A stretch of DNA of 64,000 nucleotides from Thermoguttaceae bacterium (GTDB lineage: Bacteria; Planctomycetota; Planctomycetia; Pirellulales; Thermoguttaceae). The stretch spans positions 1 to 64,000 of the forward strand of contig JAGBDN010000003.1 of the NCBI GenBank assembly GCA_017937485.1, given 5' to 3'. The notes below the pieces were generated by a model. It had not been told where the DNA came from and searched no databases. It was given only the letters and a program-made list of their open reading frames with translations. Of the stretch, positions 45,435-53,933 are shown one piece after another. How positions within the stretch are numbered: the stretch's first letter is position 1; each line of letters begins with the position of its first letter. Position numbers and translations under genes: made by a program.

Positions 45435-45527
45435 CGCTCGTTTTTGACGTTGCGTCGTTTAACAACGCTAACAATTGCCGTCAGGTCGTTTATCGCGACG
45501 TTGTTTTCAAAATAGAAAGAAAATCCG

Positions 45528-46376
45528 ATGAAAAAACGCCTCTTGCCGTTCGCGGTTCTCCTCGTCGCGACGTTCGCCTTTTGCCGTTTCGTTTGCGGAG
45601 CGGAAACGTTTCCGCTTTGGCCGGACGTCGCGCCGGGCTCCGCAAGTTCCGACGTCAAACCGACTTACGAATATTGGAAACCCGAAAACAAAACGAGCGA
45701 CGCTTGCGTAATCGTTTTTCCCGGAGGCGCTTACGAGTATTTGACGCTCGGTCGCGACGCCAAGCAACTAACGCGCTTCTTTAACGAACGCGGCGTTACG
45801 GTCGTCGTTCTGAATTATCGCGTCCCGCGTCCGAAAAACGGCCCGAAACACCTCCCCGCTTGGCAGGACGCCCAGCGCGTTATCCGGGTCGTTCGCAGTC
45901 GCGCCGACGAATGGGGAATCGACCCGGAGAAAATTGGCGCGCTCGGTCTCTCGGCGGGCGGACATCTAACGTTAATGGCGGCGACGTCGAGTCAAACGGC
46001 GTCTTACGATCCGCTCGACGACGTCGATAAATACCCTTGCCACCTCAACTTCGCGATTCCCGTTTACCCTGCTTACGTCCTCGAAGACGGCGCGAACGGG
46101 CCGAACGCCAAGCGCGGAATCGATTCGCCGACGGTCGCCGACTTCGCGTTCGACGACAAGACGCCGCCGATGTGTTTACTACACGGCGACGCGGACGCCT
46201 ACTCGCCGAACGGCTCGGTCGCCGTTTACGCTAAGTTGCGTAAAATGGGGATTTCGGCGGAGTTGCATATTTACGCTAACGTTCCGCACGGATTCGTTGG
46301 GAATCCGCCGAGCGGCAAACCGGTCGACGATTGGCTCAACCGCGTCGACGCTTGGAGAAAAAAAATTGGATTTTAA
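45528..46376 (+). CDS. Secreted alpha/beta-hydrolase, acetylxylan-esterase-like (copy 3)
   Basis: 282 residues with signal peptide (cleavage near VCG-AET). It is the most diverged copy: FPGGAYEYL replaces CPGGAY, the elbow is GLSAGGHLT, and the end is VPHGFVGNPPSGKP. The triad is retained (Ser in GLSAGG, Asp in HGDADAYSP, His in PHGF). It lacks the cysteine of the oxyanion-side motif present in the others. A weak AAAGAAAA site precedes the ATG. No terminator was recognised behind it. Confidence 0.88.
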   Translation: MKKRLLPFAVLLVATFAFCRFVCGAETFPLWPDVAPGSASSDVKPTYEYWKPENKTSDACVIVFPGGAYEYLTLGRDAKQLTRFFNERGVTVVVLNYRVPRPKNGPKHLPAWQDAQRVIRVVRSRADEWGIDPEKIGALGLSAGGHLTLMAATSSQTASYDPLDDVDKYPCHLNFAIPVYPAYVLEDGANGPNAKRGIDSPTVADFAFDDKTPPMCLLHGDADAYSPNGSVAVYAKLRKMGISAELHIYANVPHGFVGNPPSGKPVDDWLNRVDAWRKKIGF

Positions 46377-46577
46377 CCCCTTGTTAAAACAAACGTTGCG
46401 CCGTCGCGAACGAAAATTTTTTAAAATTTTTCAAAGAAAGAAAACAAAATTTTCGCTCGCTCGTCTCTATTAATGAGGAATAGGCAAAACGCGGAGCGTC
46501 TTCCGACTCGCCGCGCGCCGAAATCAAGCCAATTTGACGGCTAAAGCGCCGTCGTTTAATACGATAAGGAGACGTTT

Positions 46578-49019
46578 ATGTCCGCGTTATTTTCGCCCTC
46601 GTTAAAGAGAGTCGCGTTGCGGTTCGCCGTTCTTTGGAACGTTTTTCTCTTCGCCGCGTCGACGCAACCTGTTTTTTCGCAAGGTTTCCTCGCCGACGTT
46701 AAGATTCCCGACAAGGTTCGACCGTCGGTTCCGGCGCCGCCGCGTCCTTCCCAAGAACGCTCGATTCGCCTCGAATCGCTTTCCGTCGACGCGGAAATCG
46801 AAAACTCGGTCGCGCAAGTTGTCGTTTCGCAAACGTTTAACAACACCGGCTCGTCGACGTTGGAAGCGTCGTTCGTTTTCCCGATTCCTTACGACGGAGC
46901 CGTCGATTCGTTGACGTTTCTCGTTGAAGGCAAAGAGTTTGCGGGCGAACTCCTCGACGCCGACGAAGCCCGCAAACGTTACGAAGCGATCGTTCGTCAA
47001 AACCGCGACCCTGCGCTCCTCGAATGGGTCGGAACCGGTCTCTATCAAACAAGCGTTTTCCCAATTCCGCCGGGACAAGCGCGCACGGTCGAACTGCGCT
47101 ATACGCAACTCCTTCGCCAACAAGACGGTTTGACCGAATTTTCCTTCCCGACCAAATGCGCTCGACAAAGCGTCGCGCCCGGGAAAACAAGTTTCGCGGT
47201 TCGCATCGTCGGCGAAACGGAAATCAAAAACGTCTACTCGCCGACTTTCGACGTAAAAGTCGAACGCGTCGCAAACAACATTGTTCAAACGACTTGCGTT
47301 CTCGAAAACGTAACGCCGTCGCGCGACTTCCGTTTATTCTTCGATCAAAACGCCGACGAACTCTCCGCCAAGATTCAAAGTTATCGTCCTAACCCTAACG
47401 AAGACGGTTACTTCCTGCTTCTCGCGTCGCCGAAAATCGTTTCCGAACAAACGGAGCGTCCGGCGAAAACGGTCGTTTTTACGCTCGACGTTTCCGGAAG
47501 TATGTCCGGCAAAAAAATCGAGCAAGCGCGCGAATCGTTAAAGTTTGTTCTTTCAAGACTTAACGACGGCGATAAATTCAACGTCGTTCTCTTCGGAACC
47601 GACGTTCGCGCTTTTTCCGAAAGCCTGCAAACAATTGACGCCGCGTCGCGAACCGAAGCGCTAGCCTTTGTCGACTCCGTTCGTTCGCGCGGTTCGACCA
47701 ACATCGAAGGAGCGTTACACTCGGCGTTCAAACAACTTGCGCAAGACGATTCCGCCAATCCGAAATATCTCTTTTTCTTCAGCGACGGCGAACCGACGAC
47801 CGGCGAAACAAACGAAATGAAGTTGGCGCAACTCGCTCGCGAAAAAAACGACGGCGCGCGCTTTTTCTCGTTCGGGCTCGGTTACGACGTAAACTCCCGT
47901 CTTCTCGACCGTTTCGTTCGCGACGGTCGCGGACAAGGCGAATACGTTAAGCCGGACGAAAATATCGAAGAACGCGTCGCGGCGCTCTACAATCGCGTCG
48001 AAGCGCCGATTTTCACCGACGTCGAATTTGCGTTCGAATTAAAGGAAGACTCGAAAGCGCAATACTTTACGAATCAAATTTATCCGGAGGGCAAAATCGA
48101 CGTTTACGCCGGGGAGCAACTGGTCGTCGTCGGGCGTTACGCGAAGTCGGGCGCGATCGCGATCAAAGCGAACGGCAAGGTCGACGGAAACGACGTCGCG
48201 TTTTCCTTCGACGGAACGTTTGCTAACGAAAGCGTCGACTCGACTTACGCTTTCGTCGAACGTCTTTGGGCGACTCGACGCGTCGGCGAAATCGTCGACC
48301 GACTCGACCTCGACGGCGCGAACGACGAACTGATGAACGAGTTGCTCGAACTCTCGAAAAAACACGGAATTATGACGCCGTACACCGCGTTCTTGGCCGA
48401 CGATTCCGTCGCGCTCGACGCGACCGCCGAAAACGCTCGCCGCGCCGCCGGCAACTTCAAGAAGCTCGCTTCGCAAACGTCGAATATGTCGGGGTTTGCG
48501 CAACGTTCGCTAAAACAAACGTTCCGCGGCGCCGCCAACCTTGCGACCGAATCGGCGGTCGCCGACGAAATGACGATGGCGGCGGCTCCGGTCGCTTCCT
48601 CGCGGGGCGGCGGCGCGGCTACGGGCGGCTTGCGCTTGCCGGCTTCTCGCAAGGCTCGGTTGAACGCGCCCAGAGCGTTGGCGCCGTTGGCTCGTTCCGT
48701 CGACGCCGCCGATTTCGCCGCGCCCGCCGCCGAGTTGGAAGAAGGAAACGCGCCGAATTCAAATTCGCGCAACACCGTCCGAACTATCGCCGGAAAAACA
48801 TTTTACCTTAAAGAAGGTCGCTGGGTCGACTCGGCGCTCGACAAAGAGTCGCAAACCACGAAAACGCCGATCGTCGTCGAGCAATTTAGCGACGCTTACT
48901 TTGAACTCGTCGGGAAACTTGGTCGCGAATTTTCGCAATACCTCGCGTTCGACAAACCGTCGACGTTCCTTTTCAACGGGCAAATTTACCAAATCGAGCC
49001 GTCGAAAGACGCCGAATAA
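46578..49019 (+). CDS. Secreted VIT and von Willebrand A domain protein
   Basis: 813 residues with a signal peptide (cleavage near VFS-QGF). A VIT (inter-alpha-trypsin-inhibitor-like) domain covers about residues 60-200: QVVVSQTFNNTGSSTLEASFVFPIPYDGAV, shown here by TFNNTGSSTLEASFVFPIP and DADEARKRYEAIV. A VWA domain follows at 298-470 with an intact metal site DVSGSMS (D304) and later SFGLGYDVN. The remaining 340 residues include a beta-rich part and a Pro/Ala/Gly-rich linker near residue 690. The architecture matches bacterial ITIH-like proteins of unknown function, thought to bind ligands or envelope components. No sortase motif or membrane helix is visible at the C-terminus. AGGAG precedes the ATG. 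Confidence 0.88.
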   Translation: MSALFSPSLKRVALRFAVLWNVFLFAASTQPVFSQGFLADVKIPDKVRPSVPAPPRPSQERSIRLESLSVDAEIENSVAQVVVSQTFNNTGSSTLEASFVFPIPYDGAVDSLTFLVEGKEFAGELLDADEARKRYEAIVRQNRDPALLEWVGTGLYQTSVFPIPPGQARTVELRYTQLLRQQDGLTEFSFPTKCARQSVAPGKTSFAVRIVGETEIKNVYSPTFDVKVERVANNIVQTTCVLENVTPSRDFRLFFDQNADELSAKIQSYRPNPNEDGYFLLLASPKIVSEQTERPAKTVVFTLDVSGSMSGKKIEQARESLKFVLSRLNDGDKFNVVLFGTDVRAFSESLQTIDAASRTEALAFVDSVRSRGSTNIEGALHSAFKQLAQDDSANPKYLFFFSDGEPTTGETNEMKLAQLAREKNDGARFFSFGLGYDVNSRLLDRFVRDGRGQGEYVKPDENIEERVAALYNRVEAPIFTDVEFAFELKEDSKAQYFTNQIYPEGKIDVYAGEQLVVVGRYAKSGAIAIKANGKVDGNDVAFSFDGTFANESVDSTYAFVERLWATRRVGEIVDRLDLDGANDELMNELLELSKKHGIMTPYTAFLADDSVALDATAENARRAAGNFKKLASQTSNMSGFAQRSLKQTFRGAANLATESAVADEMTMAAAPVASSRGGGAATGGLRLPASRKARLNAPRALAPLARSVDAADFAAPAAELEEGNAPNSNSRNTVRTIAGKTFYLKEGRWVDSALDKESQTTKTPIVVEQFSDAYFELVGKLGREFSQYLAFDKPSTFLFNGQIYQIEPSKDAE

Positions 49020-49104
49020 CAGGCTTTACCATTCGTCGAACGCAACGCCGCCCAATTAACGACGTCGCGTCGCTTTCGACGATTGATTTTAACGTCGCGT
49101 TGCG

Positions 49105-49143
49105 CGCTCGAGCGAAACCGTTTTCTCGCGTTTCGTTCGAGCG
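49105..49143 (+). terminator. Hairpin behind the VIT/VWA gene
   Basis: A 14-base stem CGCTCGAGCGAAAC/GTTTCGTTCGAGCG with one wobble. The nearest T-run starts ten bases downstream, so termination is uncertain. Confidence 0.4.
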
Positions 49144-49206
49144 TCGACGCGTTTTTAGGTTTCGGCGCGCCCGCCGCAAACCGCTCCTTAACACGAAAGC
49201 TAAACG

Positions 49207-51972
49207 ATGCAACTTAAAGGTTTAACGCCGCAAGAAGTCGAAAATAGTCGACGAGAACACGGTTCGAACGCGTTGACGCAAATTCCGCCGGAACCGCTTT
49301 GGAAGAAGATTCTTCACGGTTTCCAAGACCCGATGATCGTCATTCTGTTGGTCGCGTTGGCGGTTCAGCTCGTCCTTTTGGCTGTCGGCGAAACCGAATG
49401 GTACGAACCTCTTGGCGTTCTCCTTGCGATTTTGATCGCCAACCTTGCGGCGGCCCTTAGCGAAAACCGTCAGCAGGGGAAAGCCTCCGCGCTCAAAGCG
49501 GAAGAGGAAGCGAAAGAGACGACGAAAGTCGTTCGCGACGGCCAACTTACGGAAATTCACGTCAACGAAATCGTTGTCGGCGACGTCGTGTACCTGCAAG
49601 CGGGCGACAAAATCCCGGCCGACGGCGGCGTCGTCGAAGGCGCGATTAAAGTCGACCAATCCCCGCTCAACGGCGAAACGGTCGAAGCGACGAAACGACC
49701 GCTCGAACCGGGCGAAACGTTCGACGCTAAAGACACTCATAACGAGCATTACGGTTATCGCGGCTCCGTCGTCTGCGGCGGCGAAGGGCATATGGAGATT
49801 AAAGTCGTCGGCGACGCGACCGTTTTCGGGCAAATCGCGGCGGAACTGCAAGAAAAGCGCGACCGCAAAACCCCGTTGCAAGTGAAGTTAGCTCATCTCG
49901 CCGGACAAATTTCGAAGTTCGGTTACATCGGAGCGAGCGCGATCGTCGTCGGCGTTTTAGCGCGGACGTTCGTTAGCGGCGACGCGCCGACGGACGCGAT
50001 GGGCTGGGTTCATTTGCTGATGAACGCGATCACGGTCGCCGTTACGATCATCGTTTGCGCGGTGCCGGAAGGTTTGCCGATGCTGACGTCGCTTCTTCAG
50101 TCGTTCCAAAGTCTTAAAATGGTGCGCGACAACGTCTTAGTGCGCAAAATTCACGGTCTCGAAACGGCGGGGAGTTTGAGCCTTTTATACAGCGATAAGA
50201 CCGGCACGATCACCGAAGGGCGTCTTTCCGTCGAGGAGTTGGCGCTTGGCGACGCGACGACGTTCGGTTCGCTAAAAGAAGCGCCGACTTGGTTTACGCC
50301 GGAATTTATCGTCGGCGTCGGCGTCAACAATAGCGCGACGGTCGGGGCGGAAAACGCGATTCTCGGCGGAAACAGTTCCGACCGCGCCCTTATGTCGTTC
50401 CTTGTCGAATCGGGCGTCGCCGACGCGATCGACAAATCGCAAACGTTGCAATTTAACGCGTTCAACTCGGAAAAGAAAAAGTCGAGCGTCGTCGTCAAAC
50501 GCGAAAACGGCCCGGTCGTTTACGTTAAGGGCGCCGCCGAGCGCGTCGTCGAACAGTGCGACCGTTACCTCGACGCAAACGGCCAAGCACACGCGTTTAC
50601 GGACAAGAGCGCGATTGAAAAATATTCGCTCGACCAAGCGGCTCGCTCGATGCGTCTCCTCGCGGTCGCCAAAGCGGACGGCGAAAACGACGAAGCGCCG
50701 CTAACGCTAATCGGCGTCATCGGGATTCGCGACGCGGTTCGCAAAGAAGCGGCGGAAGCGATCGCCGTCGCGCAAAACGCCGGAATCCAAGTCGTTATGA
50801 TCACCGGCGACCGCAAGGAAACCGCCGTCGCCATCGCAAAAGAGTCCGGTTTGCTACGTTCCGACGACGAAGTCGCGCTAACCTCCGCCGAGCTGAACGA
50901 AAAATCGGACGACGAAGTAAAGACGCTCCTGCCGAAATTACGCGTCGTCGCTCGCGCGCTTCCGAGCGACAAAAGCCGCTTAGTTACGTTGGCGCAAGAA
51001 CTTAACCTCGTCGTTGGAATGACCGGCGACGGCGTGAACGACTCCCCGGCGCTGAAAAAGGCCGACGTCGGTTTCGCGATGGGGAGCGGCACGGAAGTCG
51101 CGAAGGAAGCGGGCGAAATCACGATTCTCGACGACAACTTCCAGTCGATCGGCAAAGCGATTCTTTACGGGCGCACGATCTTTAAGAGCATCCGAAAGTT
51201 CCTAATTTTCCAACTTACAGTGAACGTCGCGGCGGTTTTGACCTGCTTCCTCGGCCCGATGTTCGGCGTCAACGTCGTGTTGACGGTCGTTCAGTTACTT
51301 CTTGTCAACTTGGTGATGGACACGTTGGCGGCGCTGGCGTTCGGCGCGGAACCGGCGTTGGCGGAGTATATGAAGGAGAAGCCGATTCCGCGTTCGGAAG
51401 CCGTCGTTACGAAATCGATGTTAACGCAAATCCTTTTTGGCGCGTTGTTTATCACCGCGATCAGTTTGTCGATTCTCTTCGTCGCGCCGATTCGCGGACT
51501 CTTCGAAGCGGACGCGAAGCAAGCGGCGCATAACGCGGTTGAAATTAAAACCCTCGATCCAGACGACGCAACGTCAACAGCCGACGCCGCGCCGTTCGAC
51601 GCGCAAGCCGACGAACCGCGACACGGGTCAAGCCCAAGAATCGTACTGCTTAAAGAAGCGAACGAAGCGCTCGCGGAAGCCGAACTCGACTACCTGCGTT
51701 CCGCCGTTTTCGCGTTCTTTATGATGGCGATCTCGTTCAACGGTTTCAACGCGCGCACGTCAAACACGAGAGTTTTCAGCGGTTTGCGTCAAAACCCGAC
51801 GTTCCTTTTGGTTTTCCTCGGCGTTTTCGCGTTGCAGTTCCTTGTCGTTACGTTCGGCGGCAAAGTCTTGCACGTTCAACCGTTAAGCGCGTCGAGCTGG
51901 TTCTGGTGCGCGTTGTTGGCGTTCGCGATCGTTCCGCTCGACCTGCTTCGCAAAATCGCGTTCAAACGTTGA
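49207..51972 (+). CDS. P-type Ca2+-transporting ATPase (P2-type)
   Basis: 921 residues with all P-type modules: N-terminal cation-ATPase domain (QEVENSRREHGSNAL), two helices, actuator domain, IIVCAVPEGLPM in the fourth helix (PEGLP as in PMCA-type pumps), the phosphorylation site SDKTGTITEG (D330), nucleotide domain with YVKGAAERVVEQC, hinge MTGDGVNDSPALKKADVGFAMG, and four C-terminal helices. It should export Ca2+ (perhaps Mn2+) across the inner membrane using ATP. The actuator loop reads LNGETVE (residues 154-160) where TGES is standard. A 50-residue insertion rich in Asp/Ala/Thr (about 775-825) lies in a loop between C-terminal helices. GAAAG precedes the ATG, and a 14-base-stem terminator follows. 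Confidence 0.92.
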   Translation: MQLKGLTPQEVENSRREHGSNALTQIPPEPLWKKILHGFQDPMIVILLVALAVQLVLLAVGETEWYEPLGVLLAILIANLAAALSENRQQGKASALKAEEEAKETTKVVRDGQLTEIHVNEIVVGDVVYLQAGDKIPADGGVVEGAIKVDQSPLNGETVEATKRPLEPGETFDAKDTHNEHYGYRGSVVCGGEGHMEIKVVGDATVFGQIAAELQEKRDRKTPLQVKLAHLAGQISKFGYIGASAIVVGVLARTFVSGDAPTDAMGWVHLLMNAITVAVTIIVCAVPEGLPMLTSLLQSFQSLKMVRDNVLVRKIHGLETAGSLSLLYSDKTGTITEGRLSVEELALGDATTFGSLKEAPTWFTPEFIVGVGVNNSATVGAENAILGGNSSDRALMSFLVESGVADAIDKSQTLQFNAFNSEKKKSSVVVKRENGPVVYVKGAAERVVEQCDRYLDANGQAHAFTDKSAIEKYSLDQAARSMRLLAVAKADGENDEAPLTLIGVIGIRDAVRKEAAEAIAVAQNAGIQVVMITGDRKETAVAIAKESGLLRSDDEVALTSAELNEKSDDEVKTLLPKLRVVARALPSDKSRLVTLAQELNLVVGMTGDGVNDSPALKKADVGFAMGSGTEVAKEAGEITILDDNFQSIGKAILYGRTIFKSIRKFLIFQLTVNVAAVLTCFLGPMFGVNVVLTVVQLLLVNLVMDTLAALAFGAEPALAEYMKEKPIPRSEAVVTKSMLTQILFGALFITAISLSILFVAPIRGLFEADAKQAAHNAVEIKTLDPDDATSTADAAPFDAQADEPRHGSSPRIVLLKEANEALAEAELDYLRSAVFAFFMMAISFNGFNARTSNTRVFSGLRQNPTFLLVFLGVFALQFLVVTFGGKVLHVQPLSASSWFWCALLAFAIVPLDLLRKIAFKR

Positions 51973-52001
51973 TTTTACAACGCTTAAGAGCGTCGCCGTT
52001 T

Positions 52002-52046
52002 AAGCGCCGATTTCGTTAGCCGCGCGAAATCGGCGCTTCTTTTCTT
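52002..52046 (+). terminator. Terminator of the Ca2+-ATPase gene
   Basis: A perfect 14-base stem AAGCGCCGATTTCG/CGAAATCGGCGCTT with a nine-base loop, followed by CTTTTCTT. Confidence 0.75.
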
Positions 52047-52159
52047 AGCAACGCGGCGCCGTATTAATTTGGTTAAAATGGGGGGGGCAACCTTGCGTTT
52101 AATCGGGATTCCGCGCGTAAAAAGAACGAAAAATAAACGAAAAAAGGGGAGCTTTTTCC

Positions 52160-52188
52160 TTGATTGACGGCGGCGCTTCGGATACAAT
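52160..52188 (+). promoter_or_regulatory. Sigma-70-like promoter for DUF1559/lipoprotein pair 2
   Basis: TTGATT, 17-base spacer and TACAAT, about 75 bases before the ATG at 52263. Confidence 0.6.
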
Positions 52189-52262
52189 ATTTGCGAGACG
52201 CCGCCGATTTTAGAAACGGCGGCTTTCGTTCGTTACCGTTTTTATATTGCGGAGAAAACACG

Positions 52263-53351
52263 ATGCAACGTTTGCGCTCTTTTCCTAAATTGTTCTCGCG
52301 ACGCGGTTTTACGCTTGTCGAGCTTCTCGTCGTCATCGCTATTATCGGGATTTTGATCGGTCTTCTTTTGCCCGCCGTTCAAGCGGCTCGCGAGGCGGCG
52401 CGGCGAATGGAATGCTCGAACAAAATGAAGCAACTCGGGTTGGCGGCGATGAATTACGCCGATATTAACGGCGTTCTTCCGGCGGGCGCGGTAATGCGCA
52501 ACTCGTCGAGCCCGACCTCGAGCTATTGGCGTTGGTACTCGATGTGGGGCGTCTCGCTCCTCCCGTTCCTCGAACAACAGCCCGCGTTCGAGATGTACTT
52601 TGGCGCCGCCGGATTGGAAAACTCGACCAAAGGCGCCGTCAACGCGTCGAACCAAGGGAAAAATAAAGAGTTGTCGCAGATGCGAATGGAAATTTACGAA
52701 TGCCCGAGCGATTCCGGCGCCGGTCAGCAGTTGTCTCCGTCGACCGACGACGGCCACTCGAACTATACGAAATATAATATTTACACGACTTCCTATCGAG
52801 CGGTCGGCGGCGCGAATACCGGCGGCACGTGGTGGTGGGACGACAACGGCGCGTCGAATCGTCAAGGCTTGCGCGGCGCGATTCACACCGTTCACCTCGG
52901 TCAAGTAACCGGCGCCGACGGCGGCAAGTACAGTCTCCGCTTCGACTCGCTCGCGTCGATCACCGACGGAACCTCCAACACGGCGGCGTTTGTCGAAAGT
53001 CATTCGCCGGACGAAATGCCGCGTCGCGGAACGTTTTGGTCGGGCGTCGCCGCGAACCACATTTACACCTGCTCGCCGAAAGCCGCGACGCTAACTCGCC
53101 ATCATTGGAAGCGTTGCCTCGACACGTGCGGGCTCGGTTCGCCGCAAAACACTTATTTCTGCGGACGTTCGGCGGGCGCGTATCACAGCGGCGGAATGAA
53201 CGCGGCGTTTTGCGACGGTTCGGTGCGTTTCATTTCCGAAACGATCAACGTCGGCACCGGCTGGATCGGCTCCGGCAACCCGCCGTACAACATCGGCGTT
53301 TGGGGGAACATGTGCGCGATCGCCGACGGTCAAGTTCTCGAATCGCTTTAA
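52263..53351 (+). CDS. DUF1559 pseudopilin-like protein
   Basis: 362 residues from ATG 52263 with GGAG upstream; the frame is open 33 codons further, but that part overlaps the promoter. The leader [17 protein letters not shown] and [18 protein letters not shown] define the planctomycete DUF1559 family; the C-terminus has [19 protein letters not shown] prepilin-peptidase-processed, membrane-anchored product is expected. It differs clearly from the copy at 12464-13477 in the middle part ([25 protein letters not shown]), but keeps the same partner, a small lipoprotein 33 bases downstream. Confidence 0.92.
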   Translation: MQRLRSFPKLFSRRGFTLVELLVVIAIIGILIGLLLPAVQAAREAARRMECSNKMKQLGLAAMNYADINGVLPAGAVMRNSSSPTSSYWRWYSMWGVSLLPFLEQQPAFEMYFGAAGLENSTKGAVNASNQGKNKELSQMRMEIYECPSDSGAGQQLSPSTDDGHSNYTKYNIYTTSYRAVGGANTGGTWWWDDNGASNRQGLRGAIHTVHLGQVTGADGGKYSLRFDSLASITDGTSNTAAFVESHSPDEMPRRGTFWSGVAANHIYTCSPKAATLTRHHWKRCLDTCGLGSPQNTYFCGRSAGAYHSGGMNAAFCDGSVRFISETINVGTGWIGSGNPPYNIGVWGNMCAIADGQVLESL

Positions 53352-53384
53352 TCGCAACGTTTAACAACGAACGGAGTTTTTTCG

Positions 53385-53852
53385 ATGCTCGATAAAAAAT
53401 TCGCGCTTTTCGCGGCGGCGCTTCTCGTCGCGACTTTCGGAGCGGTCGGCTGCGGCCCGAAAACAGTTCCGGTTTCCGGCAAAATTATCGTCGACGGCGA
53501 GGCGGCGAAAAATATCCGCGTCGTCTTCCAATCGGCGGCGACGACCGAAGAGGTTCCCCCGTTGGCGACCGGCTTGACCGACGCGCAAGGCGAGTATTCG
53601 CTTCGTTTAGCGGACACGAACAAGCGCGGCGCCGTCCCGGGGCCTTACGTCGTTTTCCTGACTTGGAGCGACCCGAACGCGACCGACAATCCGGTCGAAG
53701 GCGAAACGGTCGAAGCCGAATCGCCGTATAAGCTCCCGCCGCGCGCCAACAGCGGCGAACTGCGCTTCGAAGTCCCGGACGGCGGAACGAACGACGCAAA
53801 CTTCGAGTTTGATTCGAGTTCCGAACCGGCGAACGTCCCGATCGGCGTTTGA
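53385..53852 (+). CDS. Small lipoprotein with carboxypeptidase-regulatory-like fold
   Basis: 155 residues. The lipobox AVGC-GPK puts the lipidated cysteine at residue 23. The mature part VPVSGKIIVDGEAAKNIRVV and TGLTDAQGEYSLRL fits the transthyretin-like beta-sandwich of planctomycete lipoproteins. It mirrors the lipoprotein at 11922-12350 and likewise follows a DUF1559 gene, so the two probably function together at the cell surface (inference). CGGAG precedes the ATG and a hairpin with T-runs follows. Confidence 0.82.
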   Translation: MLDKKFALFAAALLVATFGAVGCGPKTVPVSGKIIVDGEAAKNIRVVFQSAATTEEVPPLATGLTDAQGEYSLRLADTNKRGAVPGPYVVFLTWSDPNATDNPVEGETVEAESPYKLPPRANSGELRFEVPDGGTNDANFEFDSSSEPANVPIGV

Positions 53853-53870
53853 TTTCGCGCTTGTTTCCCA

Positions 53871-53915
53871 GCGACGCGACGTCGTCAATTTGACGCCGCG
53901 TCGCGTTTTCCTTTT
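53871..53915 (+). terminator. Terminator of DUF1559/lipoprotein pair 2
   Basis: GCGACGCG pairs with CGCGTCGC around an 18-base loop that can itself fold, followed by GTTTTCCTTTTT. Confidence 0.65.
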
Positions 53916-53933
53916 TACCGAAAGCGTTTCACG

